From contig CAJSYQ010000008.1 in assembly GCA_910574015.1 (NCBI GenBank), positions 1 to 64,000 on the forward strand: a DNA stretch of 64,000 nucleotides, read 5' to 3'. The stretch is from Eubacteriaceae bacterium (GTDB lineage Bacteria; Bacillota; Clostridia; Lachnospirales; Lachnospiraceae). The position numbers and the translations under genes are program-made. Position 1 is the stretch's first letter, and each line of letters starts with the position of its first letter. This document shows positions 14,892-24,883 of the stretch, piece by piece. Below the pieces are notes generated by a model. That model saw nothing but the letters and a program-made list of their open reading frames with translations, was not told where the DNA came from and did no database searches.

Positions 14892-15698
14892 CTATATCCT
14901 GATATAACTGGTGACAACCACCACCAGAATAAAATAAAGCACAAGAACACCATATACTGTCCAGTCCACCGTCCGGTACTGCAGTGGTTTCATCTTAGTC
15001 CTTCCCTCACCGCCATGATAGCAGCGGGATTCCATGGCCATGGCCAGATCGTAGGCGCGGCGCACTGAGGACACCAGCAGGGGGACCAGAATGGACACCA
15101 TGGCCTTCATCCTCTTCCAAAGGCTGCCTTCATCGAAATCCGCCCCCCTGGCACTCTGGGCGTTGATGATCCGATTTGCCTCGTCCAGCAGGATTGGGAT
15201 AAAACGCAGTGCCAAGGACATCATCATAGCGAAGTCATGTACCGGGACACGCAGCGCCTCCAGCGGCTTTAACAGGGATTCTATGGCATCTGTCAGCTGA
15301 TTTGGCGTAGTGGTATAGGTCAGCATAGAGGAACCGATGATCAGGTAGATCAACCGCATGGACATAAAAAGTCCTTTGCGCAGCCCCTGCCAGGTAACCG
15401 TAATAAAACGCCACTGAAAGGCAATATCACCCCTGGTCCAGAAAATATTAAAGAAAGCGGTAAACAGCAGCAGGATCAGGATGGGTCTCAGCCCTTTCAC
15501 TATATAAGAAAAAGGAACTCTGGACATTATGATCACGGACGCAAGGAACAGCGTCACTACGATATACCCGGTAAAGCTGCTGAAAATAAACAGTGAAATA
15601 AGGTAGACCAGTACTGCCACTACCTTTACCCGCGGATCCAGCCGGTGTACCGGCGATCCCACAGGATAAAATTGTCCGATGGTGATATCCCGTAACAT
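14892..15698 (-). CDS. ecfT: ECF transporter transmembrane subunit EcfT
   Basis: The 268-residue membrane scaffold of energy-coupling factor vitamin transporters. It couples the two ATPases to exchangeable substrate-binding S components. Hydrophobic segments lie around residues 28-60, 68-85, 90-110 and 245-263. The conserved cytoplasmic helices hold ARGADFDEG (near 183) and AMAMESRCYHG (near 218), the Ala-Arg-Gly type coupling motifs. It begins three bases after ecfA2, so the module is translationally linked. Confidence 0.96.
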   Translation of the reverse strand: MLRDITIGQFYPVGSPVHRLDPRVKVVAVLVYLISLFIFSSFTGYIVVTLFLASVIIMSRVPFSYIVKGLRPILILLLFTAFFNIFWTRGDIAFQWRFITVTWQGLRKGLFMSMRLIYLIIGSSMLTYTTTPNQLTDAIESLLKPLEALRVPVHDFAMMMSLALRFIPILLDEANRIINAQSARGADFDEGSLWKRMKAMVSILVPLLVSSVRRAYDLAMAMESRCYHGGEGRTKMKPLQYRTVDWTVYGVLVLYFILVVVVTSYIRI

Positions 15699-15701
15699 AA
15701 T

Positions 15702-16553
15702 TCAGACTTCCTTTCCCGCCGCACGGATTATACTATCCACAGCCTGCTCTATGGTGATGGCATTATGGGGCAGGGAAATCCCCCGCTGTGCCAGTCCCTC
15801 CATGACATATGTGACCTGCGGCGCCATCAGGCCGATCTTCTCCAGATCCCTGTAATGTGAGAAAACTTCTTCCGCTCTTCCGTCATATCTCACAGTCCCC
15901 TCATTCATCACGATAAGCCTGTCCACGTACCGCGCCATGTCTTCCATGCTGTGGGAGGCGATGATCACCGTGATGCCGCGCTTTCTTTGAAGCTCTATCA
16001 CCAATTCAAAAATCTCATCCCTGCCCTGGGGGTCCAGTCCGGCGGTGGGTTCATCCAGGATCAGCACCTCCGGCTCCATTGCCAGAACTCCGGCGATCGC
16101 CACACGGCGCTTCTGTCCGCCGGAGAGTTCCAGTGGAGAGACGTCCAGAAGCTCCTGTCCGATCCCCACCTGCTTCAGCGCCTCAAAAGCATGAAGATCC
16201 GCCTGGAGGTCCTCCATCCCGATATTCCGGGGACCAAATTTCACGTCTTCGATTACCGTGCTCTCGAACAGCTGGTGTTCCGGATACTGAAAGACAAGAC
16301 CAACTTTGCTGCGAAGCTTTTTCAACGAATAGTCTTTATCGAATATATCCTCTCCGTCAAAAAAAACGCTGCCGGAGGAAGGTTTCAGAAGTCCGTTAAA
16401 ATGCTGGATCAGTGTAGACTTTCCGGAACCGGTATGCCCGATGAGCCCGATCCGTTCCCCCCGGTCAATTTTTATGTTGACATGATGCAGCGCCCTTTTC
16501 TCAAAGGCCGTACCTCTGCCATATATATGTTCGAGTTCATTAACAATGATCAT
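15702..16553 (-). CDS. ecfA2: ECF transporter ATPase EcfA2
   Basis: A 283-residue ABC ATPase with Walker [10 protein letters not shown] (near residue 40), Q-loop [10 protein letters not shown], signature [11 protein letters not shown], Walker [14 protein letters not shown] and the switch His in [10 protein letters not shown]. It pairs with EcfA1 and docks on EcfT. Its ATG overlaps the stop of ecfA1 by four bases. Confidence 0.96.
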   Translation of the reverse strand: MIIVNELEHIYGRGTAFEKRALHHVNIKIDRGERIGLIGHTGSGKSTLIQHFNGLLKPSSGSVFFDGEDIFDKDYSLKKLRSKVGLVFQYPEHQLFESTVIEDVKFGPRNIGMEDLQADLHAFEALKQVGIGQELLDVSPLELSGGQKRRVAIAGVLAMEPEVLILDEPTAGLDPQGRDEIFELVIELQRKRGITVIIASHSMEDMARYVDRLIVMNEGTVRYDGRAEEVFSHYRDLEKIGLMAPQVTYVMEGLAQRGISLPHNAITIEQAVDSIIRAAGKEV

Positions 16554-17416
16554 TTGAATGCCTCCTGCCCCTGGATGCAGCCGGCAGCCGCATCCACCAG
16601 TTCCTGCACCGTCAGGATATCCCCCGGGATCCGCAGCCCTCTTTTTCTCAACTCATGAGCAAGCATCGTTACCTGAGGAACATCCAGATGATACCGCTGC
16701 ATCGTATCGACCTGGGAGAATATTTCCCGCGGCGTTCCTTCCATTACGACACGCCCTCTGTCCATCACAATGACCCGGTCCGCCGCCACGACTTCTTCCA
16801 TATGATGCGTGATCCAGAGCACCGTAATATGTTCCTTCCGGTTCAGGTCTTTTACCGCCTGAAGAACTTCTCTTCTTCCCACCGGATCAAGCATGGCTGT
16901 GGCCTCATCCAGCACAATACACTTTGGTTTCATCGCCAGGATACCGGCAATTGCCACCCTCTGCTTCTGGCCGCCGGACAGATTATTGGGCGATTCCTTT
17001 CTGGCATGCAGCATACCAACCCTGGACAGCGAGTCGTCTACCCTCTTCCATATTTCTTTTGTGGGAATGCCGAGATTTTCCGGGCCAAAGCCCACGTCCT
17101 CTTCCACTACATTAAAAACAATCTGGTTGTCTGGGTTCTGAAACACCATACCGACCCTCTGGCGGATCTCCCATACCATTCCGGATTCAGAAGTGTCAAT
17201 GTTGTCCACATAGACGGTTCCAGACTCCGGAACCAGCAATGCATTGATATGCTTTGCCATCGTAGACTTCCCGGAACCATTATGCCCCAGGATCGCCGTA
17301 AAAGCCCCCGGCTTTACCTGAAAGGAGACATCATTGATGGCCGTTTCCACTGCGATCACATTATCTTCCGCATCCCGTCTTATGTAGTCAAATGTAACAT
17401 GCTCCGCACGAATCAC
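16550..17416 (-). CDS. ecfA1: ECF transporter ATPase EcfA1
   Basis: A 288-residue ABC ATPase with Walker [11 protein letters not shown]-loop [11 protein letters not shown], signature [11 protein letters not shown], Walker [14 protein letters not shown] and switch region WITHHMEEV. The start is GTG at 17416 after GAAAGGGG. The Ala in place of Pro after the Walker B Glu is normal for EcfA1. It lies after the rplQ terminator-like hairpin, so transport genes may depend on readthrough from the ribosomal operon or on a weak local promoter that I could not see. Confidence 0.96.
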   Translation of the reverse strand: MIRAEHVTFDYIRRDAEDNVIAVETAINDVSFQVKPGAFTAILGHNGSGKSTMAKHINALLVPESGTVYVDNIDTSESGMVWEIRQRVGMVFQNPDNQIVFNVVEEDVGFGPENLGIPTKEIWKRVDDSLSRVGMLHARKESPNNLSGGQKQRVAIAGILAMKPKCIVLDEATAMLDPVGRREVLQAVKDLNRKEHITVLWITHHMEEVVAADRVIVMDRGRVVMEGTPREIFSQVDTMQRYHLDVPQVTMLAHELRKRGLRIPGDILTVQELVDAAAGCIQGQEAFK

Positions 17417-17446
17417 TGCTGTCTGCCCCTTTCTATAAGATATAAA

Positions 17447-17468
17447 GGACTGTCTTAACCGACAGTCC
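17447..17468 (-). terminator. Terminator-like hairpin between rplQ and ecfA1
   Basis: GGACTGTC and GACAGTCC form a perfect 8-bp stem with a six-base loop. On the minus strand it is followed by TTTATAT, a weak T-tract, so termination is probably partial. Confidence 0.6.
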
Positions 17469-17481
17469 CCTTCATATCACC

Positions 17482-18018
17482 TTATACTAACTCGATCACA
17501 ACTTCCATTGCTGCATCGCCCTTACGCGGCCCGATCTTGATGATCCTTGTGTAACCACCATTGCGGTCTGCATACTTTGGCGCAATCTCATCAAAGAGAA
17601 TATTCGTGACGTCAATCTCTTTCGTTCCCTTTTTTCTGCCTGCTGTTGCCGCAGGAACTTCCTTCACTGTATAGAGCATCTTCTTCATCTGACGTCTTGC
17701 ATGAAGTCTTGACGGGCTGTCTTTCTTAATCTCTTTGTCTACCGTATCAAATACTGTCACCTTCTTGCCATCTACAACCTCTTTTACTCTCTTTCCGTCC
17801 TTATCCTTCTGAGGCACTTTAGCCTGAACAGTTACTACTTCATAATTATCTCTCTCACGAACTGCCAGCGCGATCATATGTTCAGCGATCTTGCGAATCT
17901 CTTTTGCTTTTGCTTCTGTTGTGACGATCTTGCCATGATACAGCAGATTTGTCACCTGATTTCTAAGCAAAGCTTTTCTCTGGCTGGAAGTTCTTCCGAG
18001 TTTTCTATAGCCTGCCAT
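17482..18018 (-). CDS. rplQ: Large ribosomal subunit protein bL17 with an internal insertion
   Basis: 178 residues against about 115-130 in most bacteria. The N-terminal core ([20 protein letters not shown]) and C-terminal [24 protein letters not shown] are standard. The extra part is a lysine-rich stretch around residues 72-105 ([20 protein letters not shown]) and an extension around 120-145 ([19 protein letters not shown]). It is the last ribosomal gene of the alpha operon. Confidence 0.97.
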   Translation of the reverse strand: MAGYRKLGRTSSQRKALLRNQVTNLLYHGKIVTTEAKAKEIRKIAEHMIALAVRERDNYEVVTVQAKVPQKDKDGKRVKEVVDGKKVTVFDTVDKEIKKDSPSRLHARRQMKKMLYTVKEVPAATAGRKKGTKEIDVTNILFDEIAPKYADRNGGYTRIIKIGPRKGDAAMEVVIELV

Positions 18019-18042
18019 TATCTTTCCTCCTTGTTCATACGA

Positions 18043-19008
18043 TTATTCAGATTCTCCCATACTGAGAGACAAACCAAGCTCCTTTAATTTAGCCAGCACT
18101 TCCTCCAGGGACTTGCGTCCTAAATTTCGAACCTTCATCATATCTTCTGCCGTTTTGTTTGTCAGCTCTTCTACTGTATTGATGCCCGCTCTCTTCAGGC
18201 AGTTGTAGGAACGGACAGAGAGCTCCAGCTCATCAATGTTCATATCCATTACTTTCTGAGATTCATCCTCTTCCTTCTCTACAATGATCTCTGCCATCTT
18301 GGCTTTCTCTGACAGATCAATAAAGGAATTCAGATGCTCGCTCAATACTTTCGCTGCAAGGCTGACAGCCTCATCCGGCTCCAGCGTACCATTTGTCAGT
18401 ACATCCAGTGTCAGTTTGTCAAAATCTGTTATCTGACCAACTCGTGTATTCTCTATCTTAATGTTTACCCTTTCGATCGGAGTATAGATGGAATCGATAG
18501 GAATTACATCGATCGCCATATCTTCGCGCTTGTTTTTATCTGAGCTCACATAACCGCGGCCGTTTGTCACTGTCATCTCAATATAGAGCTTGCAGTCTGA
18601 GCCGCCGTTCAGGGTAGCAATGACCTGATCTGAATTAACAATCTCCAGATCGGAGTCACACTTAATATCCCCTGCCGTCACAACTCCCTCACCATGCGCA
18701 TCAATATACATCATCTTGGGAGTGTTCAGATCAGCGCTGCTGTTCCTGATTGCCAGATTCTTGATATTCATGACGATCTCTGTCACGTCTTCTTTAACTC
18801 CAGGGACTGAGCTGAACTCATGTACCACACCATCAATCTTTATCTGGCTCACTGCTGTGCCAGGCAAAGATGAAAGCATGATCCTTCTCAAAGAATTACC
18901 CAAAGTAGTTCCGTATCCTCTTTCAAGTGGTTCTACTATAAAACGTCCATATTTCTTATCTTCTGAAATTTCGGCAATTTCAATTCTCGGTTTTTCAAAT
19001 TCAAACAC
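18043..19008 (-). CDS. rpoA: RNA polymerase alpha subunit
   Basis: 321 residues. The N-terminal dimerisation domain (about 1-230) has [20 protein letters not shown]. An acidic linker (KEEDESQ) leads to the C-terminal domain (about 255-315) with [21 protein letters not shown] and [11 protein letters not shown], which contacts UP elements and activators. Standard position between rpsD and rplQ. Confidence 0.98.
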   Translation of the reverse strand: MFEFEKPRIEIAEISEDKKYGRFIVEPLERGYGTTLGNSLRRIMLSSLPGTAVSQIKIDGVVHEFSSVPGVKEDVTEIVMNIKNLAIRNSSADLNTPKMMYIDAHGEGVVTAGDIKCDSDLEIVNSDQVIATLNGGSDCKLYIEMTVTNGRGYVSSDKNKREDMAIDVIPIDSIYTPIERVNIKIENTRVGQITDFDKLTLDVLTNGTLEPDEAVSLAAKVLSEHLNSFIDLSEKAKMAEIIVEKEEDESQKVMDMNIDELELSVRSYNCLKRAGINTVEELTNKTAEDMMKVRNLGRKSLEEVLAKLKELGLSLSMGESE

Positions 19009-19037
19009 TCCTGGACCCTCCTTTTGGGTTTACTTGA

Positions 19038-19631
19038 TTACTTAGAGTACAACTCGACAATAAGCACGTCATTCACTGGAACATCGATCTCTGTTCTGGC
19101 AGGGATCATCTTGACCGTTCCAGATAAAGCTTCCTGGTTCGCTTCCAGCCATGCAGGAACAAGTCTGCCGCCAGTCACCTCAAGGATATCCTTGTACCTC
19201 TGTGCTCCTTTATATTTTTCTTTGATCTCGATCACATCGCCAGCCTTTAACTGATAGGATGGGATGTTTACAGCTTTGCCGTTTACCAGTACATGTTTAT
19301 GATCAACGATCTGTCTTGCCTCTTTTCTCGTTCTGGCGAAACCAAGACGGAACATAACATTATCCAGTCTCAGTTCCAGAAGGATCATCAGGTTATCACC
19401 TGTCGTACCATATTTCAATTTCTGTGCCTTAGCAAAATAATTCCGGAATGGTTTCTCAAGCACACCATAAATAAATTTTGCTTTCTGCTTTTCTCTCAGC
19501 TGCTGTCCATACTCGCTAAGCTTCTTTCCGGTTCTGGCATTTCTCTTGGACTTTTTATCGATTCCCAGATATACCGGATCCAGATCAAGGGATCTGCATC
19601 TTTTCAAAACAGGCGTCATATCTCTAGCCAT
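19038..19631 (-). CDS. rpsD: Small ribosomal subunit protein uS4
   Basis: 197 residues with the S4 RNA-binding domain around residues 88-150 (ELRLDNVMFRLGFARTRKEA, KHVLVNGKAVNIPSYQLKAG). An assembly initiator of the 30S subunit and, in many bacteria, a translational repressor of its operon. The 88-base gap upstream has two perfect hairpins that could take part in such control. No N-terminal zinc cysteines are present, so this is the C-minus form. Confidence 0.97.
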   Translation of the reverse strand: MARDMTPVLKRCRSLDLDPVYLGIDKKSKRNARTGKKLSEYGQQLREKQKAKFIYGVLEKPFRNYFAKAQKLKYGTTGDNLMILLELRLDNVMFRLGFARTRKEARQIVDHKHVLVNGKAVNIPSYQLKAGDVIEIKEKYKGAQRYKDILEVTGGRLVPAWLEANQEALSGTVKMIPARTEIDVPVNDVLIVELYSK

Positions 19632-19672
19632 TCTAATTTCCTCCTATATAAAATCAAATCTAATTACAGTCC

Positions 19673-19717
19673 GAAATTTGTACTCTTTTACAAATTTCCC
19701 AAGCCAATACATTGGCT
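19673..19717 (-). other. Paired perfect hairpins in the rpsK-rpsD gap
   Basis: GAAATTTGTA (19673-19682) pairs with TACAAATTTC (19689-19698), ten perfect pairs. AGCCAAT (19702-19708) pairs with ATTGGCT (19711-19717). They fill the 88-base gap between the rpsK stop and the rpsD ribosome binding site. They may be an autogenous (S4) site, an RNA-processing site, or a partial terminator. Confidence 0.6.
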
Positions 19718-19719
19718 TT

Positions 19720-20115
19720 TTATACTCTTCTGCGTTTCGGCGGTCTGCATCCATTGTGCGGAACAGGTGTGACGTCCTGAATGCTTGTCACTTCAATACC
19801 GCAGGCCTGGATCGCACGGATCGCAGCTTCTCTTCCGGAGCCTGGTCCCTTGACCATTACCTCCACTGACTTCAGGCCATGAGGCAGGGCTGCTTTGGCT
19901 GCTGTCTCTGCTGCCATCTGCGCCGCATAGGGAGTAGATTTTTTGGAGCCACGGAATCCAAGTCCGCCTGCACTTGCCCAGGAAATCGCATTTCCCTGTA
20001 AATCTGTCAGCGTTACGATTGTATTATTAAAAGATGACTGAATGTGTGCCTGTCCGCGGTCAATATTCTTTTTGACACGCTTTTTTGTCACTTTTTTTGC
20101 AACTTGTTTAGCCAA
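19720..20115 (-). CDS. rpsK: Small ribosomal subunit protein uS11
   Basis: 131 residues, with a basic N-terminus ([20 protein letters not shown]), the core [20 protein letters not shown], and the C-terminal [17 protein letters not shown] motif that lines the mRNA exit channel. It follows rpsM by 18 bases. Confidence 0.98.
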   Translation of the reverse strand: MAKQVAKKVTKKRVKKNIDRGQAHIQSSFNNTIVTLTDLQGNAISWASAGGLGFRGSKKSTPYAAQMAAETAAKAALPHGLKSVEVMVKGPGSGREAAIRAIQACGIEVTSIQDVTPVPHNGCRPPKRRRV

Positions 20116-20133
20116 TTGTCTTACCCTCCTATA

Positions 20134-20502
20134 TTATTTCTTCTTGTTTGCTACAGTACGTTTCGGACCTTTGCGTGTTCTGGCATTGGTCTTGGTCTTC
20201 TGTCCACGAACCGGAAGTCCCTTTCTGTGACGAATTCCCCTGTAGCATCCAATTTCCTGTAATCTCTTAATATTCAGGGCAACTTCCCTGCGAAGGTCAC
20301 CCTCTACTGTCTGTGTACGATCAATGACATCGCGAATCTTAGATACATCTTCGTCCGTCAGATCCTTGCAACGGATATCCGGATCAACATTTGCCTCAGC
20401 CAGGATTCTCCTTGAGCTGGCAACACCGATGCCGTAAATATAGGTAAGACCTATTTCAACACGTTTTTCTCTTGGTAAATCTACACCGCTTATACGAGCC
20501 AT
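20134..20502 (-). CDS. rpsM: Small ribosomal subunit protein uS13
   Basis: 122 residues, normal length. It starts [20 protein letters not shown] and has the helix-two-turn-helix part [17 protein letters not shown] and the C-terminal [15 protein letters not shown] tail that contacts P-site tRNA. A long structured gap of about 400 bases separates it from rpmJ upstream, which is unusual inside this operon. Confidence 0.98.
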   Translation of the reverse strand: MARISGVDLPREKRVEIGLTYIYGIGVASSRRILAEANVDPDIRCKDLTDEDVSKIRDVIDRTQTVEGDLRREVALNIKRLQEIGCYRGIRHRKGLPVRGQKTKTNARTRKGPKRTVANKKK

Positions 20503-20904
20503 GTGCGCTTTACACCTCCATTAAAATTTTAGTTTTTCTGATTTCGTGAAAAATGCCTTTCGCATTTTTCGGCGCAGGTCTTTAATCTGCCCCTTGTTGT
20601 GAAGAACGCTATGCGTTCTTCTAAGTGTTTGTCTTTCAAACACTTTGCAGCCGCTTTAAATCACAACAACTCTGTGAAACAAGAACCGGTCTGTTCCAAA
20701 TAAATAATTACCTATTATTTATATAGAAGAAACTCCACCGGAGAATTTCACAGTGCTCACCGTTGTGATATCACAATACCGGAATAACTGCCGGCCAGGC
20801 AGTCTAATGACGGATCCGGCACTGTAACACAGAAAGCAAGAACTTGAATTTATTCACACGAAAATAACAAGAAGCATCGATACTTCCGGTTCTCGATATA
20901 TTCA
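20503..20904 (-). promoter_or_regulatory. 402-base structured gap between rpmJ and rpsM
   Basis: No open frame or RNA gene is recognised. The rpsM-proximal half holds three perfect 9-bp hairpins: 20548-20570, 20601-20621 and 20623-20645. The last two are enclosed by a longer-range pairing, TTGTTGTGA (20594-20602) with TCACAACAA (20661-20669). The rpmJ-proximal half is AT-rich (TAAATAATTACCTATTATTT near 20700-20720) with shorter palindromes such as GTTGTGATATCACAA near 20763-20777. No convincing promoter was found. Likely roles are autogenous control of the alpha operon or RNA processing. Confidence 0.6.
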
Positions 20905-21018
20905 TTAGCCCTGTCTTTGCTTGTGTTTCGGATTCTCGCAGATAATTCTGACGCGACCCTTTCTTTTAATGACTTTGCATTTTTCGCAAATCGGTTTTAC
21001 TGATGATCTAACTTTCAC
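20905..21018 (-). CDS. rpmJ: Large ribosomal subunit protein bL36
   Basis: 37 residues, translated from GTG at 21018 after [25 protein letters not shown] leads to [11 protein letters not shown], giving the C-x2-C...C-x4-H zinc ligands of the zinc-binding form. It lies between infA and rpsM as in other Firmicutes. Confidence 0.97.
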   Translation of the reverse strand: MKVRSSVKPICEKCKVIKRKGRVRIICENPKHKQRQG

Positions 21019-21141
21019 AGTAATACCCTCCTTTCAAAAAAGTCCGCTTAAAAGTATAACATAGCGCTTTGCAGATTGCAAGTGCTTACGAAATAAAAAT
21101 TGGTAACAAATCTCTATTTATGAAAAATATATAAAAACTGA

Positions 21142-21360
21142 TTATTTATCCCGCCATACGATCCTGCCTTTGGTCAGATCATACGGGGACAGCTCCAGTG
21201 TTACTTTGTCACCCGGCAGAATGCGGATAAAGTTCATACGGAGTTTTCCGCTTATATGCGCCAGGACTTTGTGACCATTTTCCAATTCCACCTGAAACAT
21301 TGCATTTGGCAATTTTTCAACTACTGTTCCCTCAATTTCAATAACATCTGATTTTGACAT
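21142..21360 (-). CDS. infA: Translation initiation factor IF-1
   Basis: 72 residues from the ATG at 21360, which follows GGAGG at good spacing (an in-frame start 12 bases further upstream falls at that site). An OB-fold protein, [20 protein letters not shown] to [15 protein letters not shown], that occupies the 30S A site during initiation. Confidence 0.97.
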   Translation of the reverse strand: MSKSDVIEIEGTVVEKLPNAMFQVELENGHKVLAHISGKLRMNFIRILPGDKVTLELSPYDLTKGRIVWRDK

Positions 21361-21382
21361 TTTTACCTCCATTCATGCACGT

Positions 21383-22138
21383 TTATAACAATGATAAGAT
21401 TTCGGGATCACCTTCTGTGATCAAAACTGTATTCTCATAATGGGCGGACCGCCTGCCATCCTGTGTTACTATGGTCCAGTCGTCTTCCAGCATCCAGACA
21501 TCATACCCCCCCGCATTCACCATGGGCTCAATGGCCAGCGTCATTCCCGAACGCAGCCGGATCCCCCGCCGAAACGATGGTTTAAAATTCGGGACCTCCG
21601 GCTCCTCATGCAGATCCCTGCCTATCCCATGCCCCACCAGGGCACGGACAACAGAAAAGCCGTTTCCCTCTACATACTCTTGGATCGCGGATGAGATCTG
21701 ATAGAGATGGCACCCCGCTCTTGCATATCTGATTCCCTGGAAAAAACTCTCTTTCGTCACATCCATCAGGCGCTGTGTCTCTGGATCGACCGTGCCAACA
21801 CCATGAGTTCTGGCAGCGTCTGACTGATATCCCTGATAGATGACCCCAGCGTCCAGGCTGACAATATCGCCTTCGAAAAGGCGATGCTCCCGGCTGGGAA
21901 TCCCGTGGACTACCTCATCATTGATGGACACGCATATAGATGCCGGATACCCCTGATACCCCTTGAAAGAGGGAATGCAGCCCGCTGCGCGGATCAGCTC
22001 TTCCCCCTTCCGGTCAATATCCCAGGTGGTAATGCCCGGTGCGATAACCTCGGCCAGCTTTTCATGAACCTCGGCAAGAATCTTCCCGGCATCCCGCATA
22101 TACTGAATTTCCTTTTCCGATTTGATCGTCACTGCCAT
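21383..22138 (-). CDS. map: Methionine aminopeptidase, type I
   Basis: Removes the N-terminal Met from new proteins. 251 residues. Metal ligands are visible as Asp in VSLDAGVIYQGYQSDAARTH (two Asp), His in VGHGIGRDLHEEPEVPN, Glu in MTLAIEPMVNAG and the C-terminal Glu in AHYENTVLIT. The start lies two bases after adk; in Firmicutes these genes commonly form a unit. Confidence 0.97.
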   Translation of the reverse strand: MAVTIKSEKEIQYMRDAGKILAEVHEKLAEVIAPGITTWDIDRKGEELIRAAGCIPSFKGYQGYPASICVSINDEVVHGIPSREHRLFEGDIVSLDAGVIYQGYQSDAARTHGVGTVDPETQRLMDVTKESFFQGIRYARAGCHLYQISSAIQEYVEGNGFSVVRALVGHGIGRDLHEEPEVPNFKPSFRRGIRLRSGMTLAIEPMVNAGGYDVWMLEDDWTIVTQDGRRSAHYENTVLITEGDPEILSLL

Positions 22139-22140
22139 AA

Positions 22141-22785
22141 TTATTTTTCCAGGATCGTGACAATCGCCGCAAATACATCATTCAGATCCACCGTGCCGTC
22201 AACCTCTTTCAGAATACCCTCTTTCGTATAGTAATCGATCAGGGGCTGTGTCTGCTCGTGGTAAACGCTCAATCTCTGCTGAACGGTCTCCGGCTTATCA
22301 TCATCCCGAAGAATCAGTTCTCCGCCGCAGGCATCACAGATTCCCTCTGTTTTTGTGGGATTATATTTTACATGATATGTTCCGCCGCATTTTACGCAGG
22401 CACGTCTGCCGGACATACGGGTTACGATATTTTCATCCGGCACATCCACATCAATGGCATAATCCAGCTTCTCGCCAATCTTTGCAAGAGCGTCGGTCAG
22501 CGCCTCCGCCTGTGGGATCGTCCTGGGGAAGCCGTCCAGTACATAGCCCTTCTTTGCGTCATCCTGGGCAAGGCGGTCCACTACCAGATCCACTACCAGT
22601 TCATCCGGGACAAGAAGGCCCTTATCCATGTACCCTTTTGCTTTCTGGCCAAGTTCGGTGTTTTCCTTAATATTCGCGCGGAAAATATCTCCTGTGGAAA
22701 TATGGGGAATCCCGTACTTCTCGGAAATCATCTTTGCCTGAGTGCCCTTGCCGGCACCTGGAGCACCTAACATTACGATTTTCAT
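22141..22785 (-). CDS. adk: Adenylate kinase, zinc-lid type
   Basis: Interconverts AMP, ADP and ATP. 214 residues from the ATG at 22785, after AAGGAT. P-loop [11 protein letters not shown] at the N-terminus, [10 protein letters not shown] near residue 85, and a lid domain with four cysteines (CVKCGGTYH...CDACGGEL) that bind zinc, as in Gram-positive enzymes. An in-frame extension upstream to 22836 lacks a ribosome binding site and would disrupt the N-terminus. Confidence 0.97.
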   Translation of the reverse strand: MKIVMLGAPGAGKGTQAKMISEKYGIPHISTGDIFRANIKENTELGQKAKGYMDKGLLVPDELVVDLVVDRLAQDDAKKGYVLDGFPRTIPQAEALTDALAKIGEKLDYAIDVDVPDENIVTRMSGRRACVKCGGTYHVKYNPTKTEGICDACGGELILRDDDKPETVQQRLSVYHEQTQPLIDYYTKEGILKEVDGTVDLNDVFAAIVTILEK

Positions 22786-22895
22786 ACTACACATCCTTTC
22801 TAAAATTAAAAATATAAGCGATAAGAGACCTCCCACCAGTTCAATTCTGGCAGGCGGTCATCTATTTTTTCCTGCCGCTTAACACGGCATATTAA

Positions 22896-24230
22896 TTAGT
22901 TTCCAAGAAATCCCTTGTAATGGCGCACCAGAACCAGAGACTCGATCTGTTTCAGTGTCTCGATCACAACGCCTACTACGATGATCAGCGACGTACCACT
23001 GAATGAAACATCTGCCCCAAAGGCACCGGAGAAGAAGATTGGAAGTGCACAGACGATCACCATTCCGATGGCACCGAGAAATACAATGCTGTTCAGAACG
23101 GAAGTAAGATAATCTGTAGTGGGCTTACCCGGACGGATGCCTGGAATAAATCCACCCTGCTTCTTCATATTATTGGAAATCTCAAGGGGATTAAAGGTAA
23201 CTGACGTATAGAAATACGCAAAGAAGATCACTAACCCGATATAGAAAAGTAATCCCAGTGAGTATTTAAACTCTCCCCAGCTCCCAATCTTGCACCAATC
23301 GCTCTGGTTGCAGACAGTCAGAAGTTTCTGAAATACCGTTGCATTCGGGCCGGTGGCCGGCTGAATGCCGGCAAAACTGGCGATCACTACCGGAAGCGAC
23401 ATCATGGAACTCGCAAAGATAACGGGAATTACTCCCGCCGTATTCACCTTCAGCGGAATATGGGTTGACTGTCCGCCAGCCACCTTTCTCCCCTGAATCT
23501 TCTTTGCATACTGCACCGGAATCCTTCTCTCGCCATCCTGCAGCAGCACGATAAAGACAAACATAGCCAGGATGATTGCCAGAATGATCACGCCTGCCAC
23601 GATTGCATTTGTAATATTGGCAGCGCCGGCAATGTATGTGGTATAGAGATTGGAGAGATCGCTTGGGATACGCGCCACAATGTTGATCAGCAGGATAATG
23701 GAAATACCATTTCCCACTCCCTTTTCCGTAATCTGCTCGCCAAGCCACATCAGGAAGGCAGCACCTGCTGTCAGAGCAACGACAGCCACGATCAGCGGTA
23801 CATATCCGCCATCCGTAAAGAGATTCTGGTTGCGGAATCCGATAATGATTGCCACACCCTCGATCACTGCCAGAACGACGGAAAGGTATCTCGTATATTC
23901 ATTTATCTTCTTGCGTCCATCCTCTCCATCCTTCTGCATTTCCTCAAGACGGGGAATGGCAATGGTAAGAAGCTGTAAAATAATGGACGCTGTGATATAT
24001 GGTGTAATGTTCAATGCGAAGATAGACATTCTTGAAAATGATCCACCGGTCATGACATCCAGAAATCCCAGTGCCTGATTGTCACTGAACATCTCCTGTA
24101 TGACCTGCGCGTCCACGCCGGGAACCGGAATATTGCATCCGATTCTGACGACGATCAGGGCAAAAAAGACATACAGAAGCTTTGTGCGGATCTCTTTCGT
24201 CTTTAACGCATTCTGAATCGTTGTTAACAT
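22896..24230 (-). CDS. secY: Protein translocase channel subunit SecY
   Basis: The 444-residue ten-helix channel of the Sec translocon. Plug-region and TM1-2 features include YVFFALIVVRIGCNIPVPGVD. The cytoplasmic loop ERRIPVQYAKKIQGRKVAGG and the motif GGFIPGIRPGKPT are characteristic. Its start codon overlaps the stop of rplO by one base. It works with SecA encoded at 48484-51048. Confidence 0.98.
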   Translation of the reverse strand: MLTTIQNALKTKEIRTKLLYVFFALIVVRIGCNIPVPGVDAQVIQEMFSDNQALGFLDVMTGGSFSRMSIFALNITPYITASIILQLLTIAIPRLEEMQKDGEDGRKKINEYTRYLSVVLAVIEGVAIIIGFRNQNLFTDGGYVPLIVAVVALTAGAAFLMWLGEQITEKGVGNGISIILLINIVARIPSDLSNLYTTYIAGAANITNAIVAGVIILAIILAMFVFIVLLQDGERRIPVQYAKKIQGRKVAGGQSTHIPLKVNTAGVIPVIFASSMMSLPVVIASFAGIQPATGPNATVFQKLLTVCNQSDWCKIGSWGEFKYSLGLLFYIGLVIFFAYFYTSVTFNPLEISNNMKKQGGFIPGIRPGKPTTDYLTSVLNSIVFLGAIGMVIVCALPIFFSGAFGADVSFSGTSLIIVVGVVIETLKQIESLVLVRHYKGFLGN

Positions 24231-24670
24231 TAGATCACCTCTGCTTTTCCACCTGCAGCCTGAATCTTTTCAGCAGCGCCAGCACTATAGGCATTTACTT
24301 TCACATCAAGCTTTTTGGTTAACTCTCCATTTCCAAGAATCTTAACTCCGTCTTTCGGATTTTTAACAATTCCCTTCTCAACCAGTGCTGCCACTGTTAC
24401 CTCGGCACCGTCTTCGAAGGCGTTCAGAAGTTCCACATTGATCCCGACGATATCTTTACTATTGATGTTTGTAAATCCTCTCTTCGGCAATCTCATATAT
24501 AATGGCAGCTGGCCGCCCTCAAAGCCTGGTCTCGGAGCCCCGGAACGGGCCTTCTGGCCCTTATGGCCTTTGCCGGCAGTCTTACCATTTCCTGAACCGT
24601 GTCCGCGGCCTTTTCGAAAAGCATTGCTCTGTTTTGAACCTGCAGCCGGTTTCAATTCTGATAAATTCAT
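24230..24670 (-). CDS. rplO: Large ribosomal subunit protein uL15
   Basis: 146 residues from the ATG at 24670, eight bases after GGAGG. The glycine- and lysine-rich N-terminal arm ([20 protein letters not shown]) runs through the 50S subunit. It overlaps secY by one base. Confidence 0.97.
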   Translation of the reverse strand: MNLSELKPAAGSKQSNAFRKGRGHGSGNGKTAGKGHKGQKARSGAPRPGFEGGQLPLYMRLPKRGFTNINSKDIVGINVELLNAFEDGAEVTVAALVEKGIVKNPKDGVKILGNGELTKKLDVKVNAYSAGAAEKIQAAGGKAEVI

Positions 24671-24687
24671 TCTCTGCACCTCCTTGA

Positions 24688-24870
24688 TTAGATTTCTTCC
24701 ACCTTAACCAAATGTCTGATCTGCTGAATCTGTCCGCGGGTTGCCGCGTTATCAGGCATTTCTACAGTTTTATTTAACTTTCTGAGTCCAAGAGCCTCCA
24801 CCGTCTTTCTGTGCTTTGGAATCGCACCGATTGTCGATTTAACTAATGTGATCCTCAATTTATCTGCCAT
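24688..24870 (-). CDS. rpmD: Large ribosomal subunit protein uL30
   Basis: 60 residues, [20 protein letters not shown] to [12 protein letters not shown], the short bacterial form. It sits between rpsE and rplO as expected in the spc operon. Confidence 0.97.
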   Translation of the reverse strand: MADKLRITLVKSTIGAIPKHRKTVEALGLRKLNKTVEMPDNAATRGQIQQIRHLVKVEEI

Positions 24871-24883
24871 TTCTCTGCACCTC

